DNA from: Burkholderiales bacterium | GTDB lineage: Bacteria > Pseudomonadota > Gammaproteobacteria > Burkholderiales > Burkholderiaceae_C | Direction: 5' to 3' | DNA length: 64,000 nt | NCBI GenBank assembly: GCA_016213325.1 | Contig: JACRAY010000035.1 | Location: 88,667-152,666 of the forward strand | Shown here: one piece after another, positions 35,508-44,285 of the stretch | How the letters are laid out: each line of letters starts with the position of its first letter | Position numbering within the stretch: the stretch's first letter is position 1 | The notes under the pieces: model-generated | Databases searched by the model: none | What the model was told of the DNA's origin: nothing | What the model saw: the letters and a program-made list of their open reading frames with translations, nothing else | Made by a program: the position numbers and the translations under genes

Positions 35508-37070
35508 GTGCAGTCTCTTTCCCTCTCTGCCCGCCTGGCGGCCCTGCTGGCCGCGTGTTGCTGCGCTGCGTTTGCCGCGGCCCCGCAAACCGGCCCGGTC
35601 GATGCCGATTTTGCCGGCGTTGATCATCTGATGCAGGGCTACCTGGCCGCCCGCAAGATGCCCGGCGCGACGCTGGTGATCGCGTACGGCGAGCGCATCG
35701 TCTACGCCCAGGGCTACGGCTGGGCCGACGTCGCGCGGCAGATCCCGACCTCTCCGTGGCTGGAGTACCGCCTCGGTAGCGTCTCGAAGCCCGTGACTGC
35801 GGCGATGATCATGCGCCTGGTGGAATCCGGCCAGGTTCAGCTTGACGCGCCGGCGTGGAACTACATTGCCGCCTTCATCGGAACGTCGCCAGCCGACGCG
35901 CGGCTGCAACAAGTCACGGTGCGCCAGCTGCTCACCCACACGTGGGGGCTGGATCGCTCGGTGTCGCAGGACCCCGTCGGAGGATGGTACTGGCAGGGCG
36001 CCACCGTGATCAGCGCCGCCCGCGACATGCTGCGCTACCACCTGGTCCGCATGCAGCTGGACTTCCAACCGGGGGCGCGCTTCGCCTACAACAACACCGG
36101 TTTCGCCTGGCTGCACCTGATTGCCGAACTGGTGGACGGGCGGCCGCTGGAACAGCAGGCGAGCGCGGCCATGGGCGCCGATAGCCTGTCCACCGGCGTA
36201 TTCCGCTTCGGGCAAGTCCTGCCCAGCGCGCTCACACCTGCCGAACCGGTCTACTACGACTATGCCGGCGCGCCGCAGTGGCCGCCGGTTCCCGGCGTCT
36301 ACCCGCCACCCGCGCCGGCGCTCGTGCCGCGCCCCGACGGCGGCTACACCCTGATCGGCTATGGCGGCTCCGGCGGACTCGTGGCCTCGCCACTGACGCT
36401 GGCACGCTTCATCCAGCGCCTCACGGGCGCCCGCGCGCCTGCGCTGCTGCAACCCGCAACGCGCACCGCGATGTTCACCGAACAGGCGCTCGCCGACGGC
36501 ACACGCTACTGGGGGCTCGGCGTGCAGTCCTGGAACGCCTACACGCCCTCGGACTATGTCGTGGCGCATACCGGCGCGGCGATCGGCTCCCGCAATGGGT
36601 TCCGCTCGACCCCGCGCGCGCCGAACGGAGCGCCCCTGATGGTGTTCGTCCAGACCAACGGCACGCCGGAAGGCCAAGGCACGGAAGTGACCGACAACAT
36701 CACCGCGGAGATCGTGGACCCGGTCATCTTCGCGGTGGACCAGATCGGCTACGCCAAGGTGGGCGCCAAGCCCGAGATCCCGGGCACGGCGCTGATTGCG
36801 CCGGGCAGTGCCACCGAAACGTGGTTCATCGACCGGCTGCTCGACTGGGGCGAGCAGCAGTTTCCGCAGCTGTTGAGCGGCCCTGCCTCGTCCTCCATGT
36901 ACGACGGCTATCGCTACCGCCACTATCCCGCGAGCGGGAGCTACGTCGGCGTGAAGGCGGGACGTGTATGGCTGTACCGACCGTCGTTGAGCGGGGCCAT
37001 CACAGACGTGGGCGCCCTGATGGATTACCTGCCGCAGGTCCAGCGCGCCACCTCCGGAGCGGCCCCATGA
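35508..37070 (+). CDS. exported serine hydrolase, class C beta-lactamase fold
   Basis: 520 residues, GTG start at 35508 with GGAG six bases upstream. Signal peptide with cysteine-rich core (RLAALLAACCCAAFAAA, cleavage near 26), so periplasmic or extracellular. Catalytic SxxK is Ser91-Val-Ser-Lys94; the YxN motif is Tyr-Asn-Asn in RFAYNNTGF; and HTGAAIG near 350 is the third motif. After the ~380-residue catalytic domain there is a C-terminal ~130-residue domain with no recognised family. Members hydrolyse esters, D-amino peptides or amides; a true beta-lactamase role is unlikely. It stops 22 bp before the convergent aldehyde dehydrogenase gene. Confidence 0.85.
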   Translation: MQSLSLSARLAALLAACCCAAFAAAPQTGPVDADFAGVDHLMQGYLAARKMPGATLVIAYGERIVYAQGYGWADVARQIPTSPWLEYRLGSVSKPVTAAMIMRLVESGQVQLDAPAWNYIAAFIGTSPADARLQQVTVRQLLTHTWGLDRSVSQDPVGGWYWQGATVISAARDMLRYHLVRMQLDFQPGARFAYNNTGFAWLHLIAELVDGRPLEQQASAAMGADSLSTGVFRFGQVLPSALTPAEPVYYDYAGAPQWPPVPGVYPPPAPALVPRPDGGYTLIGYGGSGGLVASPLTLARFIQRLTGARAPALLQPATRTAMFTEQALADGTRYWGLGVQSWNAYTPSDYVVAHTGAAIGSRNGFRSTPRAPNGAPLMVFVQTNGTPEGQGTEVTDNITAEIVDPVIFAVDQIGYAKVGAKPEIPGTALIAPGSATETWFIDRLLDWGEQQFPQLLSGPASSSMYDGYRYRHYPASGSYVGVKAGRVWLYRPSLSGAITDVGALMDYLPQVQRATSGAAP

Positions 37071-37092
37071 CGACCCCTGCACGAAGGTGAGC

Positions 37093-38466
37093 TCACGCGC
37101 TGCGCAGGTGCCAGGCCTTGGGCCGGGTGAAAGCCTGGATGCCGTAGCGTGACAAGGTCAGGCCCACGCCGCTGTCGCCGACACCGCTCCACGGCAGCCG
37201 CGGGCTCACGCGGTCGCAGCAGTTCCAGTACACACTGCCTGCGTTCACCTGCAACAGGATGGAACGCGCCCGCGACTCGTCGCGCGTGTACACGCCGGCC
37301 GTCAGGCCATAGCGCGTGTCGTTCATCAGGCGCACCGCCTCGTCGTCGCCACCCACCTTCTGGATGCCGATGACCGGGCCGAAGCTCTCCTCGCGCATCA
37401 GCTCCATCGTGTGATCGACGTTCGTCAGCACCGTCGCCTCGAACCATTGCCCGGGTGCAGGCGCGATGTTGCCGCCGGTGTGCAGCTTCGCGCCGCGAGC
37501 CTTCGCGTCCGCCACCTGCGCCGCCAGCACCTGCAGCTGCGGCGCGCGCGTGATTGCCCCCAGGTAGGTGTCTTCGCCCATCGGGTCGCCCATGCGGTAG
37601 CCCTTGACCGTCTTGACGAACGCCTGGACGAAGGCGTCGTGGACCTTCTCGTGCACGTAGATGCGCTCGACCGAGCAGCAGCTCTGGCCGGTGTTGTACA
37701 TGGCGCCGTCGGCCAGCGACTCGGCCGCCGTCGCGGGGTCGGCGTCGTCGCACACGTAGGTCGGGTCCTTGCCGCCCAGTTCGAGCTGCAGCTTGATGAA
37801 GCGGTGCCCGACCGCCTCGGCGATGCGCTTGCCGGTGGCCACCGAGCCGGTGAAGAACACGCCGTCCACCGGCTGCTGCAGCAGCGCTGTCCCAACCTCA
37901 CCGGCCCCGACCAGGCACACCATCACCTCGCGCGGCACGCCCGCTTCGTGCAAGAGGCGCGTGATCTCCAGCCCCGTCATGGCCGCATACTCGGACGGCT
38001 TGTACAGCACTGCATTGCCAGCCAGCAGCGCCGGCAGGATCACGTTGCAGCCGACGAACCACGGGTAGTTCCAGGCCGAGATGTTGGCCACCACGCCCAA
38101 CGGAGCGTGCTCGATCTGCTCGCGCATGCCGCCTTCGTCGTAGACCGTCTCGGCCGCGATGGCGGATGCCACTTCCTGCAGGAAGAAGTCGACGCGCGGC
38201 AACAGGCCGTTGAGTTCGTTGCGCGACAGGCGGATCGGCTTGCCGGTCTCGCGCGTCATCACCATGGCCAGTGACTCGAGGTCGCGCACCACGCCCGCGC
38301 GAAAGCGCTCGATGCAGGCCTTGCGCTGTGCCAGCGGCTGCGCGGCCCACGCAGCCTGCGCCACGCGTGCGCCGCCCGCCTTGGCAGCCACCGATGTCGC
38401 ATCATCGGCCGGCAGGGTGGCAATGAGTTCGCCGGTGGCGGGGTTGTGGACTTTCAGCTCATTCAT
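37093..38466 (-). CDS. aldehyde dehydrogenase (NAD(P)+)
   Basis: 457 residues, start MNELKVHNPATGEL at 38466; the longer frame to 38583 overlaps the amidotransferase and is rejected. Catalytic Cys lies in NTGQSCCSVER with the general-base Glu in LELGGKDP; cofactor-site NISAWNYPWF is intact. Last gene of the five-gene unit GS-like, M20, Fe-ADH, GATase, ALDH, overlapping the GATase gene by 4 bp. In gamma-glutamylated amine pathways an aldehyde dehydrogenase of this size oxidises the gamma-glutamyl-aminoaldehyde; substrate here is not known. Confidence 0.88.
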   Translation of the reverse strand: MNELKVHNPATGELIATLPADDATSVAAKAGGARVAQAAWAAQPLAQRKACIERFRAGVVRDLESLAMVMTRETGKPIRLSRNELNGLLPRVDFFLQEVASAIAAETVYDEGGMREQIEHAPLGVVANISAWNYPWFVGCNVILPALLAGNAVLYKPSEYAAMTGLEITRLLHEAGVPREVMVCLVGAGEVGTALLQQPVDGVFFTGSVATGKRIAEAVGHRFIKLQLELGGKDPTYVCDDADPATAAESLADGAMYNTGQSCCSVERIYVHEKVHDAFVQAFVKTVKGYRMGDPMGEDTYLGAITRAPQLQVLAAQVADAKARGAKLHTGGNIAPAPGQWFEATVLTNVDHTMELMREESFGPVIGIQKVGGDDEAVRLMNDTRYGLTAGVYTRDESRARSILLQVNAGSVYWNCCDRVSPRLPWSGVGDSGVGLTLSRYGIQAFTRPKAWHLRSA

Positions 38467-39245
38467 GTGGGGTTTCGGGCCGCGCGGGCGGCGGCAAGGA
38501 AGTCGCGCAGAAGCGGCGTGTCGTCGACTACGCCGAGATCGGGAAAGTGAAGTTCGGGGTGCCACTGCACGGCCGCGATCCACGCTTCGCCTTCGTGGCG
38601 GATCGCCTCGATCACGCCGTCGTCGGGCGACACGGCTTCCACGATGAAACCGGGCGCCAGGTCCTTGATGCCCTGGTGGTGGATGCTGTTGATCTTGTGG
38701 CGCTCGGGCGGCACCAGCGCGGCCAGCCGCGTGCCGGGCACGATGTCGACTTCATGGAAGTTCATGTCGTAGCGGCCCGCGTCGCGGTGCACCAGCGCCT
38801 CGGGCTTCTGCGTCGCGATGTCCTGGTACAGCGTGCCGCCGTGCGCCACGTTGATCAGCTGCAGCCCGCGGCAGATGCCGAACACCGGCTTGCCCGCCGC
38901 GCTGAAGGCTCGCACCAGCGCCATCTCGTATTCGTCGCGCACCGCGTCGCCGCTCCACTCGGGCTTGATCGGCTGCTCGCCGTAACTCACGGGCGAGAGA
39001 TCGGCGCCGCCATGCAGCACCAGGCCATCGAGCCACTCGGCGTAATCGTCCACCGTGATTTCCCCGCGCGCCGTGTCCCCGAAAGGGGACGGCACCATCA
39101 CCGGAAGGGCACCTTCGGACATCAGCCAATGCGCGGTGGACTGCTCGATCCACTGCAAGGTCTTGGTGGGCGCAGCCCGGCGCGTGGGGTCGGGATGGAA
39201 CAGGCAGGCGCTGATGCCGATCTTGAGGCGCACAGGGACCGTCAC
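38463..39245 (-). CDS. class I glutamine amidotransferase-like gamma-glutamyl hydrolase (PuuD-type)
   Basis: 260 residues, GTG start at 39245 overlapping the previous stop. Triad: nucleophile Cys125 in GICRGLQL, and His/Glu in VQWHPELHF. The oxyanion text LVLHGGADLSPVSYGE and the second-shell INSIHHQGI are typical of the peptidase C26 family, to which PuuD (gamma-glutamyl-GABA hydrolase) belongs. It would release glutamate from a gamma-glutamylated acid made by the neighbouring glutamine-synthetase-like, alcohol and aldehyde dehydrogenase enzymes. Confidence 0.88.
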   Translation of the reverse strand: MTVPVRLKIGISACLFHPDPTRRAAPTKTLQWIEQSTAHWLMSEGALPVMVPSPFGDTARGEITVDDYAEWLDGLVLHGGADLSPVSYGEQPIKPEWSGDAVRDEYEMALVRAFSAAGKPVFGICRGLQLINVAHGGTLYQDIATQKPEALVHRDAGRYDMNFHEVDIVPGTRLAALVPPERHKINSIHHQGIKDLAPGFIVEAVSPDDGVIEAIRHEGEAWIAAVQWHPELHFPDLGVVDDTPLLRDFLAAARAARNPT

Positions 39246-40375
39246 ATCGCCTCCGCGAACAGCCGCTCGAAGTCCGCTGCCGTGCACGGCCGCGGGTTGG
39301 TCTGGTGGCACATGTCGGCCACGGCAATTTCCACCAGCCGCGGCGTGTGCTCGGCCTTCACGCCATGTGAGGACAACGTGCCCGTGACGCCGATGCGCTG
39401 CTTCAGGCCGCGCAGCCAATCGACGAAAGCCGCGCCACCGCCATCGACGCGGCACACATGCGCCAGCTCGTCGAACTTCTCCGGCACCGCCTCGCGGTTC
39501 CACGCCAGCACGGTGTCGATCATCAGCGCATTGGCCAGCCCGTGGTGCAGGTCGCACACCGCGCCCAGCGCGTGCGCACACGAGTGCACGGCGCCCAGGT
39601 CTTTCTGGAAGGCGATGGCGCCCATCATCGAGGCCATCATCATGTCGCTGCGCGCCGCGAGGTCGAGCGGCTCGTGCACGGCGCGCTCCAGCGAGCGGGC
39701 CGCGATGCGCGTTCCTTCCAGCGCGATGCCGTCGCACAGCGGGTGCCAGGCGGGCGACAGGTAGCTTTCGATGTTGTGCGTGAGCGCATCCATGCCGGTT
39801 GCGGCGGTCACGGCAGCCGGCAACCGCAGCGTCAGCTCGGGGTCGGCAAACACCTTCCTGGCCAGGATCTTCGGGCTGAACACCACGCGCTTCAGGTGCG
39901 TGTCATCCTCGCTCACCACCGACGAGCGGCCCACTTCGGAGCCGGTGCCTGACGTCGTGGGCAGCGCCACGAAGTACGGCAGCTCGCCGCTGATGGGTCG
40001 CACCTGCGGATGGTCCCAGGCGTATTCGATGATGTGGCCGGGATGCGTGGCCACCACGCCCACCACTTTCCCGACGTCGAGCGCGGCGCCACCGCCGAAA
40101 CCGATCACGCAGTCTGCGCCGTGCGCCTTGAAGGCCGCGGCACCATCCATCACCTGGCTGGCCGTCGGGTTGCCGAACACACCGGCGTACACCGACACAT
40201 CGAGCCCTGCAAGGTGGTTGCGAAATTCGGCCAGCACTGGCAGGGCCGCCACCGCCCGGTCGGTAACCAGCAGCGGGCGCTTCAGGCCGAGCGATTTCAG
40301 GTGCGCGGCGACTTCGCGGCGCGCGCCGGCGCCGAACACGATGGCTGTGGGAAAGGAGAAGCTGCTGAGCGTCAT
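39242..40375 (-). CDS. iron-containing alcohol dehydrogenase
   Basis: 377 residues, start MTLSSFSFPTAIVFG at 40375. Type III Fe-dependent family: GGGAALDVGKVVGV nucleotide-binding motif, and metal ligands in DALTHNIESYLSPAWHPLCDG and VHSCAHALGAVCDLHHG. It oxidises alcohols or reduces aldehydes with NAD(P). Overlaps the M20 gene and the GATase gene by 4 bp each. In this context a gamma-glutamyl-amino alcohol is a plausible substrate. Confidence 0.9.
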   Translation of the reverse strand: MTLSSFSFPTAIVFGAGARREVAAHLKSLGLKRPLLVTDRAVAALPVLAEFRNHLAGLDVSVYAGVFGNPTASQVMDGAAAFKAHGADCVIGFGGGAALDVGKVVGVVATHPGHIIEYAWDHPQVRPISGELPYFVALPTTSGTGSEVGRSSVVSEDDTHLKRVVFSPKILARKVFADPELTLRLPAAVTAATGMDALTHNIESYLSPAWHPLCDGIALEGTRIAARSLERAVHEPLDLAARSDMMMASMMGAIAFQKDLGAVHSCAHALGAVCDLHHGLANALMIDTVLAWNREAVPEKFDELAHVCRVDGGGAAFVDWLRGLKQRIGVTGTLSSHGVKAEHTPRLVEIAVADMCHQTNPRPCTAADFERLFAEAM

Positions 40376-41667
40376 GGTGGGGTGCGTGTCAATCGGTAGA
40401 TCAGGATCGCCGCACGGATTGCGGCACGTTCCATCGAGGCGATCTCGAGGTCTTCGTCGTCGGTGTGCGCGCCGCGGCCGGTGACGCCCAGCCCGTCCAT
40501 GCCCACCGTGTGGGGTGCCGCGAACTGGATGTCGCCCGCGCCGCGCATGCCGGGGGCCAGCGCGACGATCGGGCCCAGCCCCGCGTCCTGGCTCGCCTTC
40601 GAGAACACCTCCAGCAGCTTGGCCCCGGCTTCGGTCGGAGGCATCGGCGGGTAGGCCTCGCTGAAAGTGATCGTGGCGCTGGTGCCCGGCAGGCTCGCCG
40701 CGACGATCTCGCGCATCTTGTGGCGCACGCGCTCGCCCTGCTCGGGGGACAGGAAGCGCAGGTCGCCGCGCACCACCACGTCGCGCGAGATCACGTTCGT
40801 CTTGCCGAAAGCGGTGCCGCTCGCCGTCTCGTCCGAGTACTCGACGTTGGTGCCGCCCAGGATCACGCCCGGGTTGAACGAGACGTTGGGCTCGATGAGC
40901 TGTTCGCGGAATGCATTGAGGACGCGTGCAGCTTCATACACCGCGCCGAAGCCGCTGGTGGCCGAGAACACGCCCGCCGCATGGCCGGGCCTGCCCTTCA
41001 CTGTCAGCGCCCAGCCGCCCGCCGAACGCCGCGAAATGCTGGCCGTGGCGCCACCGCCCGCCAGCACGTAAGTCCCTTCGAACGACAGCGCGTAGTCGCT
41101 GCGCTTCGCCAGCTCCACCATCGCGGCGCGCGACACCGCCTGCGGCGTGCCGGCGCGCTCCTCGTCGCCGGTCAGCATGACGGCGAGGTTCGTTCCTTGG
41201 AGCACGCCGGCACTTTGCAGGGCCCGAAGTGCCTCGATGATGACGACGTTGCCGCCTTTCATGTCGTTCACGCCCTGGCCGCGCACGCGCTCGCCGCGCC
41301 GCTCCCACAGCGCCACGCTGCTGTCCTTTTCGAACACGGTGTCCAGGTGGCCCAGCAACAGCAGGCGCTTGCCGCGGCCGTCGCGCGAGCCGACCAGGTG
41401 GCCGGCACGCTTCATCTCCGGCGGCAGGTCGACCCAGCGGGTCTGGAAGCCGAGTGCATCGAGCTCGGCGCGGAACACCTTGCCGACTTCGCGCACACCT
41501 TCGATGTTGAGCGTGCCGCTGTTGATGCGCACCGACTGCTCCAGCAGTTCCAGCGCCTGCGGGCCGCGTTGCCTGACGGCCGCGGCGATGCGCTGCTCGA
41601 CGTCGCCCAGCTGCGCGCACGCCCCGCCGGCGGCGAAGGCCAATGCAAGCACCAGCAGCTGCTTCAT
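40372..41667 (-). CDS. periplasmic M20-family metallopeptidase (glutamate carboxypeptidase-like)
   Basis: 431 residues, start MKQLLVLALAFAAGGACA at 41667; the cleaved signal peptide ends near CAQ (19), so it is exported. Zinc-site motifs: LLLLGHLDTVFEKDS (His, Asp), GVNDMKGGNVV (bridging Asp), TGDEERAGT (catalytic Glu plus ligand). The family removes C-terminal glutamate or glycine from peptides and folates, consistent with gamma-glutamyl chemistry in this operon. Two bases after the GS-like gene. Confidence 0.88.
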   Translation of the reverse strand: MKQLLVLALAFAAGGACAQLGDVEQRIAAAVRQRGPQALELLEQSVRINSGTLNIEGVREVGKVFRAELDALGFQTRWVDLPPEMKRAGHLVGSRDGRGKRLLLLGHLDTVFEKDSSVALWERRGERVRGQGVNDMKGGNVVIIEALRALQSAGVLQGTNLAVMLTGDEERAGTPQAVSRAAMVELAKRSDYALSFEGTYVLAGGGATASISRRSAGGWALTVKGRPGHAAGVFSATSGFGAVYEAARVLNAFREQLIEPNVSFNPGVILGGTNVEYSDETASGTAFGKTNVISRDVVVRGDLRFLSPEQGERVRHKMREIVAASLPGTSATITFSEAYPPMPPTEAGAKLLEVFSKASQDAGLGPIVALAPGMRGAGDIQFAAPHTVGMDGLGVTGRGAHTDDEDLEIASMERAAIRAAILIYRLTRTPP

Positions 41668-41669
41668 GC

Positions 41670-43031
41670 CTAGATGATCTCGAAGTAGCGCTTCATTTCC
41701 CAATCGGTCACGGCGTCCTGCCACTGGCGCCACTCCCACTCACGGGTGGCCGCGAAGTGTTCGACGAAGGTGTCGCCCAGCCAGTCACGCGCGATTTTCG
41801 AGTCGCGGAAGATGCGCGTGGTCTCGATCAGCGTGCGCGGCGCGCGCGGGATGTTCTCGGCGCCCTGGTTGGTGCCGGTGATTGGCGGTGCGGTGAGCTT
41901 CAGGCCCTTCTCCACGCCGTACAGGCCGGCGGCCACCACGGCCGCCATCGCAAGGTAGGGGTTGACGTCGGCGCCGGGGCAGCGCGTCTCCAGCCGCGTG
42001 GCCTTCGGCGAGCCCGCGATCACGCGGAACGACGCCGTGCGGTTGTCCATGCCCCAGGTCGGCTTGACGGGCGCCCAGAAGCCGTCGACCAGCCGCTTGT
42101 AGCTGTTGATGGTGGGCCAGATCATCGGCGCGAATTCCATCATGCAGGCCACTTGCCCCGCCAGATAGCTTTCGAACAGCTTGCTCATCTTCCGCGGTGA
42201 CTTGGCGTCGTAGAACAGGTTGGACTTGCCGTCCGAGAGGCTCTGGTGGATGTGGCCGCTACAGCCCGGGTAGGACTGGCTCCACTTGGCCATGAAGCTG
42301 GGCATGATGCCGTAGCGCTTGCCGATCTCGCGCGCGCCGGTCTTGAACAGGATGGCGCGGTCGGCCTGCTCCAGCGCGTTGCCGAACTGGATGGCGACTT
42401 CGTAGACGCCCGGCCCGGTCTCTGTGTGCAACCCTTCGATCGGAACGCCAAAGGCCAGCATATCGTCCATCAGCGCGTTGAAGAACTCGCGGTTGTCGGC
42501 CATGCGCAGCAGCGAGTAGCCGAACATGCCCGGGGTGATGGTTTCCGGGCCGACGCCCTTCTTGGCGGCCCAGCTCTGCGGGGTTTCGCGGAAGTTGAAC
42601 CACTCGAACTCGAAGCCGGTCATCACGTCGAAGCCGAGTTTCTCGGCTCGCGCCAGCACACGCTTCAAGGTCTGGCGCGGGCACACCGGGTAGGGCGAGC
42701 CGTCGGCGTTGACGAATTCACCGAGGAAGAAGGGCACGTTGTTGTCCCACGGCACGTGCCGGGCCGTGCCCAGGTCAACGCGCGCCAGCGCGTCCGGAAA
42801 GCCGTGCTGCCAGCCGGTGACCTGCGTGTTGTCGTAGCAGTTGTCCGAGCTGTCCCAGCCGAACACCACGTCGCAGAAGCCGAAGCCGCCAACGGCCGCG
42901 CCTTCGAACTTGTCGATGTGCAGGTACTTGCCGCGCAGGATGCCGTCGATGTCGCTGACGGCGACCTTGACCTTGGCCGCCTTCTCCTTGCGGAGTGCGA
43001 TGAGGGCGGGATGGGTTTTCACTTTCGCCAC
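41670..43031 (-). CDS. glutamine synthetase-like gamma-glutamyl-amine ligase (PuuA-type)
   Basis: 453 residues, GS catalytic fold. The text VSDIDGILRGKYLHIDKF at the N terminus, FEFEWFNF, GPGVYEVAI and PGCSGHIHQSL (metal and ATP ligands) and MDNRTASFRV show an intact active site. The sequence lacks the GlnA adenylylation tyrosine region and has the features of gamma-glutamylpolyamine/amine ligases (PuuA, GlnA3/A4-like). It heads a five-gene unit with a peptidase, alcohol and aldehyde dehydrogenases and a C26 hydrolase, the enzyme set of a gamma-glutamylated amine degradation route. Amine substrate unknown. Confidence 0.88.
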   Translation of the reverse strand: MAKVKTHPALIALRKEKAAKVKVAVSDIDGILRGKYLHIDKFEGAAVGGFGFCDVVFGWDSSDNCYDNTQVTGWQHGFPDALARVDLGTARHVPWDNNVPFFLGEFVNADGSPYPVCPRQTLKRVLARAEKLGFDVMTGFEFEWFNFRETPQSWAAKKGVGPETITPGMFGYSLLRMADNREFFNALMDDMLAFGVPIEGLHTETGPGVYEVAIQFGNALEQADRAILFKTGAREIGKRYGIMPSFMAKWSQSYPGCSGHIHQSLSDGKSNLFYDAKSPRKMSKLFESYLAGQVACMMEFAPMIWPTINSYKRLVDGFWAPVKPTWGMDNRTASFRVIAGSPKATRLETRCPGADVNPYLAMAAVVAAGLYGVEKGLKLTAPPITGTNQGAENIPRAPRTLIETTRIFRDSKIARDWLGDTFVEHFAATREWEWRQWQDAVTDWEMKRYFEII

Positions 43032-43070
43032 AGGGTTGGTGCTCCTCGATGGTCTTGAACGCAGAAACTA

Positions 43071-43121
43071 CGCAGAAGTCGCAGAAGAATTCATTTGAAG
43101 TTTCCTTCTGCGACTTCTGCG
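43071..43121. repeat. long hairpin with iterated CTTCTGCG words between phnW and the GS-like gene
   Basis: A perfect 17-bp inverted repeat, CGCAGAAGTCGCAGAAG (43071-43087) and its complement (43105-43121), separated by 17 bases. The arms are built of the words GCAGAAG/CTTCTGC, and more CTTCTGCG copies continue to about 43141. It fills much of the 125-bp gap after phnW. It could be a terminator-like or attenuating structure separating the phosphonate genes from the GS-like operon, or a dispersed intergenic repeat. Confidence 0.7.
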
Positions 43122-43156
43122 CAACTTCTGCGTCTTCTGCGTTCTGATCATGGCCA

Positions 43157-44275
43157 CTAGATTGCCGGCTCGCCTGATGCGATACCCAGATCCTGCAGAG
43201 CCAGCTCGACCGCATGCACCGCCTGCTCGATCTCGCCCGGCCCGATAGCGCCGATGCAGCCGACACGGAAGGTGTCGATCTCGGTCAGCTTGCCGGGATA
43301 CAGAATGAAGCCGTGCTGGCGGGCGGCCGCATAGAAGGCCTTGAACTCGTAACGCGGATCGCCCGGCGCATGGAAGGTCACGATGATCGGGGCTTGCACG
43401 GACGGGTCCAGGAAAGGAATGAAGCCCAGGCGCGCCATGCCGTCCACCAGAGTCTGGTAGTTGCGCGTGTAGCGCGCAAGCCGCGCCGGCTGGCCGCCTT
43501 CTTCCTCGAACTGCACCACCGCTTCGGCCAGCGCCACCACCACGTGCGTGGGCGGGGTGAAGCGCCACTGGCCGGTCTTCTCCATGTACACATACTGGTC
43601 GTGCAGGTCCATCGCCAGCGACTGGCTCTGGCCTGCGCAGCCGTCGAGGATGGCCTTGCGCAGGAACACGAAGCCCATGCCCGGCACGCCTTCCAGGCAC
43701 TTGCCGCTGGCCGCCACCAGCGCGTCGAAGCGCACCGCGCGCGCGTCGATGGGCAGCGCGCCGAACGAGCTCATGGCGTCGACGATGAGACCCTTGCCGC
43801 GCTTCTCGCACACCTGCGCCACGGCCTGCAGCGGGTTCAGCACGCCCGCGCCCGTCTCGCAATGGATGAGCACCACGTGGGTGATACTGCCGTCGGTGGC
43901 CAGCTTGTCGTCGAGCGCCGCGGGCGACACCGGCGCTGCCTCGTCGAACGGCAGCACGGTGCAGCGGCGCCCCATCATCTGCGTGAGCTTCGCGGCGCGC
44001 TTGCAGTACGCGCCGTTGTCGAGCACCAGCACGTGGCCGTCGCGCGGCACCACGGTAGCCACCGCAGCTTCGACGCTGAACGTGCCGCTGCCCTGCAGCG
44101 GCACCACCGCGTGCGTGTCTTCACCGTGCACCACCGCCAGCAGGCTGCGCCGCAGGCGCGCGGTCACCGCGTTGAAGTCGGCGTCCCACGAGCCCCAGTC
44201 GCGCAGCATCGCGAGCTTGGTGCGCAAGGTGGTGGTGAGCGGGCCGGGTGTAAGGAGGATGCGGTCGCGGTCCAT
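43157..44275 (-). CDS. phnW: 2-aminoethylphosphonate--pyruvate transaminase
   Basis: 372 residues, class V PLP aminotransferase. N terminus ILLTPGPLTTT and the PLP lysine Lys192 in AASGKCLEGVPG match PhnW. Converts 2-aminoethylphosphonate + pyruvate to phosphonoacetaldehyde + alanine. It follows the importer permease by 10 bp, so uptake and first step are co-transcribed. The product is the substrate of PhnY, encoded on the other strand at 50177. High confidence from sequence and context. Confidence 0.95.
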   Translation of the reverse strand: MDRDRILLTPGPLTTTLRTKLAMLRDWGSWDADFNAVTARLRRSLLAVVHGEDTHAVVPLQGSGTFSVEAAVATVVPRDGHVLVLDNGAYCKRAAKLTQMMGRRCTVLPFDEAAPVSPAALDDKLATDGSITHVVLIHCETGAGVLNPLQAVAQVCEKRGKGLIVDAMSSFGALPIDARAVRFDALVAASGKCLEGVPGMGFVFLRKAILDGCAGQSQSLAMDLHDQYVYMEKTGQWRFTPPTHVVVALAEAVVQFEEEGGQPARLARYTRNYQTLVDGMARLGFIPFLDPSVQAPIIVTFHAPGDPRYEFKAFYAAARQHGFILYPGKLTEIDTFRVGCIGAIGPGEIEQAVHAVELALQDLGIASGEPAI

Positions 44276-44285
44276 GACGGGGTCC

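Noticed and set aside
35508..37070. True class C beta-lactamase resistance gene
   Set aside because: SxxK/YxN/HTG motifs define only the superfamily; length, extra C-terminal domain and third motif HTG fit general esterase/peptidase members.
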